DNA from: GCA-003244245 sp036501085
GTDB taxonomy: Bacteria; Actinomycetota; Actinomycetes; Mycobacteriales; Pseudonocardiaceae
Assembly: GCA_036501085.1 (NCBI GenBank)
Contig: DASYAZ010000016.1
Span: forward strand, 1-64,000
Direction of reading: 5' to 3'
Length of the DNA: 64,000 bases
Shown: one piece after another, positions 25,683 through 35,020 of the stretch
How positions within the stretch are numbered: the stretch's first letter is position 1
Layout of the letters: every line of letters starts with the position of its first letter
Notes under the pieces: model-generated
The model's input: the letters and a program-made list of their open reading frames with translations, nothing else
Database searches by the model: none
What the model was told of the DNA's origin: nothing
Program-made: the position numbers and the translations under genes

Positions 25683-27275
25683 TCAACTGCTAACGAGATC
25701 GATCAAGAAATCAGGATCTTCAGGCAGGTTCATGCCACGCCAGGCAACGTGACCGTCTGGTCTCACAAGCACCTGTGAACATCCATAGAGGCTGGCGAGA
25801 TCATAGTTATTAATATTCTCTACAGCCAGCGGGACCGCGTGATCGGCAAAAACCTTCCGCAGCCGCATAACATCGGGAGAGGGCAGGAAAGACAGCAAGA
25901 CGAAACCCTCGCCGAACAAGTCCAGCATCGACTTTCCCGGACGCAACCAGCCATGCGGCGCCCGGCCGCCGGGTAGCGCGCTGGTGACCCAGGATTCACC
26001 GGCGACCTCGCGCGGGTCAGCTGCGATGAGGTGTGATCGATAGCGGTAGCCGAAGTGAATGTCGGGAGCGTCGAACTCTCGCTCCACTCCCCCGGCTCGC
26101 AGGCGCTCGCCCAACATACGTCTGGCTTGAGCACCAGCCGCATTGTCGAACGCAATCTCTGGCGGCAGCTCACGGCGCAATGTCTTACCCAAATTCTGGT
26201 TGGACTGTTCAAGGCTTGCCTCGGCTACCGGCATCCGTTCACCTTCGTAGCTGTCCAGCAAACCTGGACCGGCCCATCCGGCTAATGCCGCGGCGAGCTT
26301 CCAACCGAGGTCGGCCGCATCGGCGATACCGGTGTTCATCCCGAAACCCCCTGAAGGAGACAACGTGTGCGCGGCGTCTCCCACAAAAAAAGCTCGATCA
26401 TCCCGGTAATGATCCGCCACACGGTGGGTCAGATGCCACGGGACATCGGACAACACCTCGATAGGAGTCTCCCACGCGATGGCGGTATGGATCAGCTCAG
26501 TCGGATCGCTCGTTACCGAACTGTCCTCCCCCGAGGCGGTGAGACGGTAGAGCTCGTTGCCGTCCATCGCCCGAAGCGGATAGCGCAGGACCGCCGGTGA
26601 AGTCAGAAAATAAACGAGCGCAGCGGCTTCGCCGAGCTGCGCTCGGAGACTCGGCGCACGGAAAAGTATGTTGCGGAAAACGCGGGGTTTGTAACGCGAA
26701 TGGGCATTCACCCCGCAGGACTTCCGAATCCGGGAACCCGCGCCATCACACGCGGCGACATACACCGCTTCCACGGTGTGAACCTCCCCGGAGTCCAGGG
26801 CGGTCACCTCCGCCAGAAGACCGTCACTGCGCTGGATGATGCCATCCACCCGCCAGCGCAGCCGGATCGGCCCCTGTGGGTAGGTACCGAGCGCCTCGGT
26901 GAGCAGAGGGGCCAGCCAATGTTGCGGGCACACCTGCTCCGGTTCGGGCGTGAAGTGCGGCCGGGGGCGGGTACCGGTGGTACCGAAATCGATCCGGTAG
27001 ATCTCGTGCCCGCCGACTGCCGTCACCCACGCGATATCAAGGGGGTGGTCCTCGGGCCAGCCCGCCTGGCGGATCCGGTCGGCGAGTCCCCAGCGGCGGA
27101 AGAGCTCCATCGAGCGTGGCCCGACCGTGCCCGCCTTAGGATGATCGACACGTCCGTCCGTCTCCTCGAGAAGTAAGAAGTCGACACCTCGGCTTCGCAG
27201 ATCGAGACCCAATGCCATCCCAACCGGGCCCCCACCCACGATCAAGACATCTGTCTGATGATGCGTCTCATGCAC
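25683..27275 (-). CDS. RebC/StaC-like FAD monooxygenase
   Basis: 530-residue flavin monooxygenase matching RebC by recall nearly block for block: VLIVGGGPVGMALGLDLRSR, GTVGPRSMELFRRWGLADRI, RQAGWPEDHPLDIAWVT, PEPEQVCPQHWLAPLLTEAL, VFRNILFRAP, GDAAHTLSPSGGFGMNTGI and LVRPDGHVAWRG. RebC works with the P450 on chromopyrrolic acid and sets the oxidation state of the pyrrole-derived ring (arcyriaflavin/imide versus K252c/lactam). Whether this copy is RebC-like (imide) or StaC-like (lactam) needs residue comparison. I chose GTG 27275 (VHETHHQTDVL), which gives the family length; in-frame GTGs at 27293 and 27311 lack ribosome sites. Confidence 0.93.
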   Translation of the reverse strand: MHETHHQTDVLIVGGGPVGMALGLDLRSRGVDFLLLEETDGRVDHPKAGTVGPRSMELFRRWGLADRIRQAGWPEDHPLDIAWVTAVGGHEIYRIDFGTTGTRPRPHFTPEPEQVCPQHWLAPLLTEALGTYPQGPIRLRWRVDGIIQRSDGLLAEVTALDSGEVHTVEAVYVAACDGAGSRIRKSCGVNAHSRYKPRVFRNILFRAPSLRAQLGEAAALVYFLTSPAVLRYPLRAMDGNELYRLTASGEDSSVTSDPTELIHTAIAWETPIEVLSDVPWHLTHRVADHYRDDRAFFVGDAAHTLSPSGGFGMNTGIADAADLGWKLAAALAGWAGPGLLDSYEGERMPVAEASLEQSNQNLGKTLRRELPPEIAFDNAAGAQARRMLGERLRAGGVEREFDAPDIHFGYRYRSHLIAADPREVAGESWVTSALPGGRAPHGWLRPGKSMLDLFGEGFVLLSFLPSPDVMRLRKVFADHAVPLAVENINNYDLASLYGCSQVLVRPDGHVAWRGMNLPEDPDFLIDLVSS

Positions 27276-28193
27276 GGTGTCATCTCTCTTCACGTCACGG
27301 ACCGGCGACACGGTTCATTTGTGTTGTGACTGAGTGTGGTTCGTGGCCCGAGGTGTCGCATCCCGCGCAGTAGTGGGGTGAGGCAGGGCGGACCCTTCGA
27401 AGCAGGGAGCCATCCTGCGCACGCACGCAGATCCCATGGCGGGTTGGGCACCGCAAACCAGTCTGTGAAAGGAGCCGGACGGAGTTGCCGGCGGTGTCCA
27501 CTCCCCCATCGGGCACGGCGGGCGGCCAGACCGAACGGGCGCAGGTTGCGCATGACCGTTGATGTGACGATTGCAAGTCACCCACTCACGCTGAGTCTCA
27601 GGTGGGGGAACAAAGACTACACAAGTACGTAGGATACGGCCGGCCGGGACACCGGGTATCAAACAAAGCTTGATCAAACCTGTCCGGATAGATCTTTGGT
27701 GAGGGATGTACGCTAGAGAGAGGGTCACCATAATCAGCTTTATATCGGGCTCGGAGTTGCGTCCGAAGCCCGACAGCTGAAGGGGGAGACAGAGGTGCGC
27801 GGAGAAATTTCGGAGGCCAGCGCCGACGATTATTGCACGTCACGCCCGGGCCGGATATGAGCAGATTCAGCGAAGAATTCCGAGTCGGTTTCCCGTTCAG
27901 CCGCACACACGGGAGACGATGTACCGGACGTGACCACGTTCCGCGCAAGCGCGCTTTCGAACCGGGCAGACCGGGACTAGAGTGCCGGCCTACGCTCATG
28001 CACGTGCATATGCATGAACAACGGTCGACCTCATCCCCACCCAGCAGTTGTCAAGCACATTCCGAACTGCCGAGAACTCCACCGGTGTCGAAACCAGATT
28101 CGCGCCACGGGATCTATCCGAGACCGCCCGTCGTCAACCGGCCAATCAGCCACGAAGGCGACGTCCACAAAGACCAGACAAGGTGGGAGCCGG
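27276..28193. other. Long gene-free region upstream of the LAL regulator
   Basis: About 0.9 kb between divergent genes. Short open frames exist on both strands, but none has a ribosome site, conserved motif or codon pattern I trust. The part from about 27600 on becomes AT-richer and probably holds the regulator's promoter and a long leader. I see no riboswitch consensus or strong hairpin. Could hide a small RNA or a decayed gene; no evidence either way. Confidence 0.5.
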
Positions 28194-31052
28194 ATGAACC
28201 GAATTGCAGCAAGTAAATCAGACGCGCAGAGCGGACAAAGCCGTTCGACTCAGCCTCTGCGTGGTCGATGCAGCCAGGTCGAGCAGATAGAGATTGCTCT
28301 TCGAGACATGGCCGAAACCCGGAGACGAAAAATCCTCGCCTTGGAAGGCGCGCCCGGCTCCGGCAAGACCCGTTTGCTCATTGAAGCCGCTGAAATAGCC
28401 GATCGAAACGGGTTTACCGTCGTGATCTGCGTTCCAGGCGGCTCCAGCTCCGAGAACAGGTTGATCCCACGCCTTTCGTCCAGTGAAATTTCAAGGCCGG
28501 GAACATCCAGAAACAACCACCGGCCAATCTTTCTCACGTCTCCAGTCGGGGAAATAAAATCGTGGTTTGTCGACATCGGTAGAAATTGCCCGGTGTTCGT
28601 CGTCTTCGACGATCTACACTTGATCGATCCAACCTCTCTCAGTCTACTCGGTGATTTGATTGCGAACCTACACGCCCATCCAATCGCGTGGATGATGGCA
28701 TGGTGCGTAGAACGCGAGAGTATCCCCTGCGGCCCGGTGGAGATGCAGCTCGCAAGGTTTCGGGCGGAGCTGATCCCCAAACTGGAGCCGCTCTCCAGCT
28801 GCGCGGTGGCCCAAGTGGTATCCGACTGCCTCGGTGCAATTCCCGACCCTGCCATCGTCGCCCTAGCCGAAGGGGTGGGAGCAATGCCGGGCCCTGTGAT
28901 CGATTTGGTGCACGGCTTGATTCAAGACGGGGATCTTCGAATCGTGGACGGTACCGCACACCTCAATCCGGTTTCGGCTGCCAGCACAGCGGGAAACGGA
29001 GCCTGCCCGGAGGTTCCCAAGAGATTTGTCGCTGCGGTGAACCGGCAGCTCTACTCACTCTCACCATTCACCAAGAAAGCGTTGAAGCTGGCGGCGGTGC
29101 TGGGCTCATCTTTTGCTCCGAAAAACCTGTCCATGATGCTCGGTGAATCACCGGTGAGTTTGCTGACCGTGCTGGATGAGGCACTCTCCTGCGGCCTGGT
29201 GGTCTGTAGGTCTGATGACTTCGCCTTTCGCAGCGAGCCGGTGTGGCGGGTGGTGCTCGATTCGGTACCGCCCCCGGTCCGGGTGTTGCTGCACCGGCAG
29301 GCGGCGACGATGCTGCTCTCCGAGCCCGGCGGGATGGAGGCCGCCGCGTTGCACCTCGCGCACAGCGCCCAGCACGGGGATGCGGAGGCCGTGCAGATCA
29401 TCTCCCAGGCGGCGGAACGCCTCCTCGCCGCCGACCCGATGACGGCAGCATCTCTGGTCACCCGAGGGATGGACCTGCTCGAGCCCGAACAACCGGAATG
29501 GGCCGCGCTCGTGTCGACCGCCGTGGAGGCCTTCGTCCGGGCGGGCCGGCTCGACCAGGCGGTGCGGCTGGCTGAGGACACCATCACCGAGGTCGCCGAG
29601 CTAAAGCAGACCAGCACCGCGCACGCCGAGGCGATCACCTCGATGCAGGCTTGGGCGGCGGTTGCGCTGCTGCTCAAAGGCAGGGCACACCACTCGGCAG
29701 AGGCCGCGCACCGCGCGCTGGCCACTCCGGCTGGAAAGCCCGCCCACCAGGCACAAGCCGAGGTCGCCCGCCTCGTCTCCTACTGCCTGACCGATGACTG
29801 CGCGGCGGCTCGGTGTGCAGATGAGATCCTCGCAGCATCGGACAACCACCCCTGCTCGGTACGGGCCTGCGCCCTCACAGTGCGCGCCTGGGACCAGTGG
29901 CGTGCGGGACGGGTGGACAAGACGATCACTACCTTGTGCGACGCGATCGAGCTCAACGGCACCGCGACCGGAGTTCAGTTGCTCGACCCGCGCTGGATTC
30001 TGGCCTTGACCTATATCAAGATCGGTGATCTCGAAGGTGCGAAAACGGTTATCCGGGCCACCACTCAGAGCGAGGAGAGCTCAGAGCCATGTTCATCGCC
30101 GGCGGCTGCGATTCTGCGTGCCTCGGTAAACCTGGTACGAGGCCGGTTCGACGACGCCGATGAGGATGCCCAGTGCGCTGTCGCCGCAATGGCCGGCGGG
30201 TGTATGCCGATTCTGGCCCCACAGGCCTGGGGTGTGCTGACCCTGGCCGCGCTTCGCCGGGGAGATCTTGCCCGGGCCAAAGAACACTTGGGTTCACTTG
30301 ACGAACGCTTTCCCTGGGATTCCTCCCGACCGTGGTGGGCGATGCGCTTTCTGCTCGCAGCGCAGTTGGCCGAGGCGCAAGGTGGTCCCCCGGCAACGAT
30401 GGAGGCTCTGGATGGGATCCTGGTGACCGCCAGCACCCGCAGAGAGTTGCTCCTCGAGAATCCAGCCGCGGCTGCCTGGTGCGTCCGTTCCGCGCTCGCG
30501 GCCAGTAGGCAGGATATCGCAGGCACGATTGTCGACACCGCGGAGAGCATCCGCACGAAGAATCAGAACCAGCTCGCAGTATGCGCCGGGGCAATGCACG
30601 CCCGCGCCTTGCTGAACAGTGATATCGACGTGCTGGCACAGGTGGCCCAGTTCTACCGGGAGCCGTGGGCACAGGCGTCGGCTTACGAAGATCGCGGCGT
30701 GCAGCTCATTGCGCATGACGATCGCGATGCAGCAATCAGCGACCTCGAGCGTGCCATGAATGGCTACAATACCCTCGGCAGCGAACAGGACGCAGCTCGG
30801 GTCAGGCGCCGGCTCCGCCGCCTCGGCATTCGACGACGTCACTGGGCTCATACCGTCCGTCCGGTTTCTGGTTGGGACAGCCTCACCAAGACTGAACGGA
30901 AGGTAGCCGAGCAGGTCGCCACCGGATTGACCAACCGCCAGGTGGCAAGCCAGCTATTTATCTCACCCCATACGGTAGGTTTTCATCTACGTCAGATTTA
31001 CCGCAAGTTGGAAATCCGTTCCCGAATCGACTTGATCCGCTACAGACCCTAG
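28194..31052 (+). CDS. LAL-type LuxR family transcriptional regulator of the cluster
   Basis: 952-residue large ATP-binding LuxR regulator. N-terminal AAA/NB domain with Walker A GAPGSGKT (about 52-59) and Walker B-like PVFVVFDDLHLIDP, a long helical TPR-like middle (about 400-870) and a C-terminal LuxR helix-turn-helix (about 890-952: LTKTERKVAEQVATGLTNRQ, then LFISPHTVGFHLRQIYRKLE). ATG 28194 has GGGAG 4 bp upstream; a longer frame from 28014 reads poorly. RebR and other bisindole regulators are of this class, so it probably activates the two divergent promoter regions. Confidence 0.88.
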   Translation: MNRIAASKSDAQSGQSRSTQPLRGRCSQVEQIEIALRDMAETRRRKILALEGAPGSGKTRLLIEAAEIADRNGFTVVICVPGGSSSENRLIPRLSSSEISRPGTSRNNHRPIFLTSPVGEIKSWFVDIGRNCPVFVVFDDLHLIDPTSLSLLGDLIANLHAHPIAWMMAWCVERESIPCGPVEMQLARFRAELIPKLEPLSSCAVAQVVSDCLGAIPDPAIVALAEGVGAMPGPVIDLVHGLIQDGDLRIVDGTAHLNPVSAASTAGNGACPEVPKRFVAAVNRQLYSLSPFTKKALKLAAVLGSSFAPKNLSMMLGESPVSLLTVLDEALSCGLVVCRSDDFAFRSEPVWRVVLDSVPPPVRVLLHRQAATMLLSEPGGMEAAALHLAHSAQHGDAEAVQIISQAAERLLAADPMTAASLVTRGMDLLEPEQPEWAALVSTAVEAFVRAGRLDQAVRLAEDTITEVAELKQTSTAHAEAITSMQAWAAVALLLKGRAHHSAEAAHRALATPAGKPAHQAQAEVARLVSYCLTDDCAAARCADEILAASDNHPCSVRACALTVRAWDQWRAGRVDKTITTLCDAIELNGTATGVQLLDPRWILALTYIKIGDLEGAKTVIRATTQSEESSEPCSSPAAAILRASVNLVRGRFDDADEDAQCAVAAMAGGCMPILAPQAWGVLTLAALRRGDLARAKEHLGSLDERFPWDSSRPWWAMRFLLAAQLAEAQGGPPATMEALDGILVTASTRRELLLENPAAAAWCVRSALAASRQDIAGTIVDTAESIRTKNQNQLAVCAGAMHARALLNSDIDVLAQVAQFYREPWAQASAYEDRGVQLIAHDDRDAAISDLERAMNGYNTLGSEQDAARVRRRLRRLGIRRRHWAHTVRPVSGWDSLTKTERKVAEQVATGLTNRQVASQLFISPHTVGFHLRQIYRKLEIRSRIDLIRYRP

Positions 31053-31171
31053 CCCCGCAACCAACCTCCTCCCCGACTCGAAGACAACCATCGCATTCTT
31101 CGCCACAAAGACGTGTAGGTTTTCGTCACCGCTCTGCCGCGCACCGCAGGCGGCACCTAGAGTCCGGTGAC

Positions 31172-32377
31172 ATGATCGAGCCACCTGCTACCGCCGCAGC
31201 TGACCCGGCGGACGCGATGTTCGCCTGGCTCCGCTGGAAGCTCGACACCCAGCCGGTAGCGATGGATGACAACCAGGCGTGGCAGGTGTTCGGGTACGCC
31301 GAGGTCGCCCGGATCCTGTCCGATCCGGCCACGTTCTCCTCCGACACCAGGGCGTTCAGCCTTCCCCAAGCAGACCTCGATCTGGTCTTCGAAGGCTTCC
31401 TCATGATGATGGATCCGCCCCGGCACCGAGCGTTGCGCACGCTGGTGACCCAGGTGTTCACCCCACGGCTGATGGCGGCACTGGCGCCACGAATCACCGA
31501 GTTCACCGCCTCCCTGCTCAGCTCCCTCGACACGGCAGACAGATTTGATCTCATCGATTCTCTCGCCTTCCCGTTACCGGTTGGAGTGATCATGGAGTTG
31601 CTGGGCGTGCCGGCCGGGGACCAGCACCAGTTTCGCTCCTGGGTGGAGTCACTGCTCGACCAGCAACCCGTCAACGCCGATACGGCCCTTTTCCCCGCTC
31701 AGGACGAGAGCGTCGTCAATGGGATGGCACCGACCATGCGCGAGGTGGGTGGCTACCTGCTGGAACACATCCGCTACCGCCGCCGGCAGCAGACCGAGGA
31801 CCTGATCGGCAGGCTGACCACCGCCGAGATAGACGGGGAACGGCTCTCCGATGGGGAGATCATGGGGGTCGCGTTCCAGTTGCTACTCGCCGGACCCGGT
31901 CTCACCACCGCGCTGATAGGAAACGCTGCGCTGAGCTTCGACCGGTGCCCGCAAGCAGCAACAGCCGTGCGGGCACGTCGCGATCTGCTACCGCCGGCCA
32001 TCGAGGAGGTGCTGCGGTTCCGGCCCCCGGTGCCCCGGATGGGTCGGGTCGCCACGGCCGACGTCGAGCTCGGCGGTCAGGTGATCCAGGCCGGCCAGTT
32101 GGTGATCTGCTGGCTCGTGGCGGCAAACCGGGACGCCGCGCAGTTCCCCGAACCGGATCGGTTCGACATCCACCGGCGCAGCACCGGTCACCTCGCCTTC
32201 GGGCACGGGATCCACTTCTGTGTCGGGGCGCTGCTGAGCCGGCTGATGGCCAAGATCGCACTGAACGCGCTGCTGGATCGCTACCACGACATCGCCGTGG
32301 ACGCTGCCGGACCGACCGAGTTCCACAACCCCTACGTGCTGGTCTCACTGAAGCGGCTGCCGCTGATGGCGTCCTGA
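31172..32377 (+). CDS. Cytochrome P450 with atypical I-helix
   Basis: 401-residue P450. Heme loop FGHGIHFCVGALL with C350; ExxR in EEVLRFRPPVPRMGR. The I-helix reads LLLAGPGLTTALIGN (about 237-251). Aligned without gaps to the usual AGHETTANLIGN, the acid and the first Thr are replaced by G and L, so the usual acid-alcohol proton relay is absent or shifted. It stands 119 bp after the LAL regulator on the same strand, so it may be the last gene of the bisindole cluster or belong to the following cassette. Substrate unknown. No good ribosome site at ATG 31172. Confidence 0.85.
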   Translation: MIEPPATAAADPADAMFAWLRWKLDTQPVAMDDNQAWQVFGYAEVARILSDPATFSSDTRAFSLPQADLDLVFEGFLMMMDPPRHRALRTLVTQVFTPRLMAALAPRITEFTASLLSSLDTADRFDLIDSLAFPLPVGVIMELLGVPAGDQHQFRSWVESLLDQQPVNADTALFPAQDESVVNGMAPTMREVGGYLLEHIRYRRRQQTEDLIGRLTTAEIDGERLSDGEIMGVAFQLLLAGPGLTTALIGNAALSFDRCPQAATAVRARRDLLPPAIEEVLRFRPPVPRMGRVATADVELGGQVIQAGQLVICWLVAANRDAAQFPEPDRFDIHRRSTGHLAFGHGIHFCVGALLSRLMAKIALNALLDRYHDIAVDAAGPTEFHNPYVLVSLKRLPLMAS

Positions 32378-32535
32378 CCAGCAGCAAGCCCTGCTGGGTG
32401 GGATGCCGCGTACGCCCAGGCTCGACTCTCCACCGAAAGGTCCACCGACACCCCGTCGGGAAAGACCTGGCACAATCCGTTCCCACGACGCAACAGTGTG
32501 CGCCGTCACTCGCGGTCTCGGTCGGGGAGTTGTCG

Positions 32536-33288
32536 ATGACTACGGCGCTGAAACAACACGGGCGGTATGACTGGCCGTGGCGGGGTGGGCCCACGTTTCT
32601 CACACCGGACGGGTCTCAGGTAACCCTGCGTGGCGACGGTCTAGATACCTCCAAGCCGTGGTCGTGTGGGTTCGTCGCGATGATGCGGGGCGCGCGCCGC
32701 ACGTTCACCGTTGCCGAGGCAGGCGCGTTCGACTGGCACAGCGCCTACACCACGATCCCCGACCAGATCCAGCGCCAGCCCTACCGGGGGGGCGAGCTGG
32801 TGGTCGGTACCCGCAGCCATCCGGCCCCCGGCGAGCCCCCGGACTACCGGGCGGCCTGGCTCGGGCACTGGTTCGAGCTGCACACCCGGGCTTGCGGTTC
32901 TCCCGGCAGGATCACCGACATTTTCGACGCGTTCCGGTTGACCGACACGCCGCTGGGGATGCTGGCGCAGCCCCGCAGTGCCGGGCAGGCCCAGTTGGAA
33001 CCGGTACGGCCGGCCAAGGAGATCCCCGGGATCGGCTACCTGACGATCGAACGCCCCGGGGTCAGCCAGATCACGGTCCCCGAGTTCCGGGGGCACCTGA
33101 CCCAGCACGGGGAACTGTGGCGCCAGCCGCTCGGCGCCGGAGCGGCGGGCCGGTCCCGGCCGGAAGCCCTGGTCCTGGCCACTCCCACGGCAATCACCAG
33201 GCTCGTCCCCGGCCCGGCAGACACCGCGGATGCGCGGGAAGCGCTAGCCTTCCTGGACGAGCTGAACGTGATCTGGGAGCCGGCATGA
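32536..33288 (+). CDS. Unknown 250-residue protein opening the MauE/MauD-like cassette
   Basis: No family recognised. Soluble-looking, Pro/Trp-rich N-terminus (HGRYDWPWRGG, GLDTSKPWSC), several aromatic clusters (FDWHSAYTTIPDQIQRQPYR, AAWLGHWFELHTR), no signal peptide and no membrane segment. ATG 32536 has GGGGAG 6 bp upstream. Its stop overlaps the MauE-like start by 4 bp (ATGA), so it belongs to the same operon as the redox genes and the Cys-rich exported protein. It could be a partner or an enzyme acting on that substrate; that is inference. Confidence 0.7.
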   Translation: MTTALKQHGRYDWPWRGGPTFLTPDGSQVTLRGDGLDTSKPWSCGFVAMMRGARRTFTVAEAGAFDWHSAYTTIPDQIQRQPYRGGELVVGTRSHPAPGEPPDYRAAWLGHWFELHTRACGSPGRITDIFDAFRLTDTPLGMLAQPRSAGQAQLEPVRPAKEIPGIGYLTIERPGVSQITVPEFRGHLTQHGELWRQPLGAGAAGRSRPEALVLATPTAITRLVPGPADTADAREALAFLDELNVIWEPA

Positions 33289-33776
33289 TCCTGCTGGGAG
33301 TGCCCGTCCTCGCGGGCGCATTCCTGCTGGTCGAAGCCGGCCTTGAGCACATCCGGGCACCCAAGGCACTGGCTCGGGCGGCCGGTACCGGCCTGGGCAT
33401 GGCCCGGCTCATCGCGGCCGTGGAGTTCGTGGTCGGGGTGCCCTCGGTCATCGCGGTGGTCTTCGGCACCGCCGAGCTGCGCTGGGCGCTGGCCGCCCAG
33501 ACGGCGATGTACCTCGGCTTCGCCGCGCACCTGTCGTGGCGGCGACTGCGGGGCGACGACTCCGACTGCGGCTGCAACAGCATGGGCACCCAGGTCGGTC
33601 CCGGCGGTATCGCCCGGGCCGTGTTGCTGGCGATCGCCACCTGCGCGGCAACGGCGCTGTACCCGGCGGCCGCGCTGCCCGGCGGGGGGGTCGCGGTCCT
33701 GCTCGTGGCGTGCGCGGTGGTGCTGGCGGTGCTGCTCTACACCCTGCCCGCGGCGGTCGATGGGAAGGCGGCGTGA
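33285..33776 (+). CDS. MauE/DoxX-like redox-associated membrane protein
   Basis: 163-residue integral membrane protein with about four transmembrane helices (about 2-20, 40-60, 105-125, 130-150). A cytoplasmic or periplasmic loop carries DCGCNSMG, the CxC motif expected in MauE-like redox membrane proteins, which with MauD support disulfide formation in methylamine dehydrogenase. Overlaps both neighbours (ATGA upstream, GTGA downstream). Here it probably moves electrons for disulfide formation in the Cys-rich exported protein two genes on. Confidence 0.8.
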   Translation: MILLGVPVLAGAFLLVEAGLEHIRAPKALARAAGTGLGMARLIAAVEFVVGVPSVIAVVFGTAELRWALAAQTAMYLGFAAHLSWRRLRGDDSDCGCNSMGTQVGPGGIARAVLLAIATCAATALYPAAALPGGGVAVLLVACAVVLAVLLYTLPAAVDGKAA

Positions 33777-34273
33777 GCGTACTCACCGCAGCGGTCGTGC
33801 TCGCCTGGTTGTGCCTGGCAGTGCTGACGATGGCGATGGCCGGGATCCTGCGGCAGCTGCGGCAGCTGCAAACCCAGGTCACCCAGCTGGGGGCGCCGCC
33901 CTGGCGCCATGCCGCGGGCCGCCGGGTCCCCGCGCTGTCCGGCGAGGGCCCGCTGATCCTGCTGGTGCTCGACCCCGGGTGCAGCATGTGCGATTCGGTG
34001 CACGGCCTCTTCACCGAGCTGGCCGCGACGCACCCGGGCACCCGGTTCGAGGTGCTCGCCCCGAGCACCCGCTGGGCAGCGACGCCGCAGATCCGATCCC
34101 GGGTGGATCCCGATCTCGTCGCGGAGCTCGAGCTGCCCTGGGCACCGGCACTGCTGCATACCGATGCCCGGGGGACGGTGCTGGCCGGGCAACCGGTGGC
34201 CGCGCCCGAGCGGCTCGGCGAGCAGGTAGCCGGCCTGCTGGACCCCACGCTGCACCGGCAAGGAGTCTCATGA
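33773..34273 (+). CDS. MauD-like membrane-anchored thioredoxin-fold protein
   Basis: 166 residues: one N-terminal membrane segment (about 3-24) and a thioredoxin-like domain with the redox pair CSMC in LLVLDPGCSMCDSV (about residue 66). It lacks the usual WC.PC context, as in MauD. GTGA overlap with the MauE-like gene, and its stop overlaps the next ATG. Expected to act outside the membrane as a disulfide carrier or chaperone for the Cys-rich protein. Confidence 0.8.
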   Translation: MSVLTAAVVLAWLCLAVLTMAMAGILRQLRQLQTQVTQLGAPPWRHAAGRRVPALSGEGPLILLVLDPGCSMCDSVHGLFTELAATHPGTRFEVLAPSTRWAATPQIRSRVDPDLVAELELPWAPALLHTDARGTVLAGQPVAAPERLGEQVAGLLDPTLHRQGVS

Positions 34274-34761
34274 ATCTCACCGACATCCCGCGGGTCGACC
34301 AGCCCGGTCCCGACCCCCAGCCACGTGCGGTGCAGTTCACCACCATCCTGACCCTGCGCCGGCGCGGTTTTCTCAGCGTCGCCGGCACCGCGGCGATGAC
34401 CTTGGGACTGACGGTTCTGGGCTGGATCCCGCTGGCCCGTCCCGCCAGAGCCGAGGTAGGCAGCGAGTACCCCAACTGCGGCCGCTACTCCAACGGTCCG
34501 GGTGGGCCTATCTGCTACGGCGCTCCTTACTCTTCGAAGTATTGCGGCCCGGACAACTGGTTCATGGAAGGCTGCTACGGCGACTGGGACAACGGCCTCG
34601 ACTGCTACCAGGCACGCACGGTCTGCCGCGCCGAGGCGGAACCACGCAACGGCTGGCGGTGGAAGGCGGACAGCATCGAGTACCGGTGCGCGGACGGCGA
34701 GATCCACTACTCCGGAGCGCCGAACCTGGAGCAGGTGATCTGCAACGCGGCGCTGAACTGA
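34270..34761 (+). CDS. Tat-exported cysteine-rich small protein
   Basis: 163 residues with a twin-arginine signal (LRRRGFLSVAGTAAMTLGLT, cleavage near PARAEVG, about residue 62). The mature part of about 100 residues has eight Cys (NC, IC, YC, GC, DC, VC, RC, IC), enough for four disulfides, plus conserved-looking Trp/Tyr (CYGAPYSSKYCGPDNWF, GWRWKADSIEYRCADG). With MauE- and MauD-like partners directly upstream the logic resembles methylamine dehydrogenase small-subunit maturation, but Cys number and spacing differ and no heavy chain or MauG is nearby. AGGAG precedes the start. Function unknown. Confidence 0.78.
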   Translation: MNLTDIPRVDQPGPDPQPRAVQFTTILTLRRRGFLSVAGTAAMTLGLTVLGWIPLARPARAEVGSEYPNCGRYSNGPGGPICYGAPYSSKYCGPDNWFMEGCYGDWDNGLDCYQARTVCRAEAEPRNGWRWKADSIEYRCADGEIHYSGAPNLEQVICNAALN

Positions 34762-34786
34762 CCGCAGCGAGTATCCAACTTCAGCG

Positions 34787-34954
34787 ATGACACCCGTGGT
34801 GCGGCGAGCCATTTTCGGGCCAGTGATGGTGACCGGCCTGCTGATGGGGCTGGCCCTCGCCGCTGCCGCGGGGCCAGTGCTGCACGCGGGATGGACGCTG
34901 GCGTGGCTGCTGCTCGGCTTGACCGCCGGCTACGCCCTGTCCGGCTCGGCATGA
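34787..34954 (+). CDS. Small membrane protein
   Basis: 55 residues, almost entirely two hydrophobic helices (PVMVTGLLMGLALAAAAG and TLAWLLLGLTAGYALSG). It lies 25 bp after the Cys-rich gene. It is in the same frame as the membrane protein starting at 35021, separated from it only by one TGA at 34952, so the two may be halves of one gene. Confidence 0.55.
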   Translation: MTPVVRRAIFGPVMVTGLLMGLALAAAAGPVLHAGWTLAWLLLGLTAGYALSGSA

Positions 34955-35020
34955 AGCGTCAACTCGGCGTACCTGCTGAGCTCGCCGGTCTGGCGAGAGT
35001 CGTCACGGGCCTACTTCACC

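Noticed and set aside
27276..28193. Small open frames as cluster genes (for example a leader peptide)
   Set aside because: None has a ribosome site, motif or consistent codon bias.
34270..34761. Identification of the Cys-rich protein as a true methylamine dehydrogenase light chain
   Set aside because: Eight rather than about twelve Cys, different spacing, and no heavy chain, MauG or amicyanin beside it; only the maturation-gene logic is shared.
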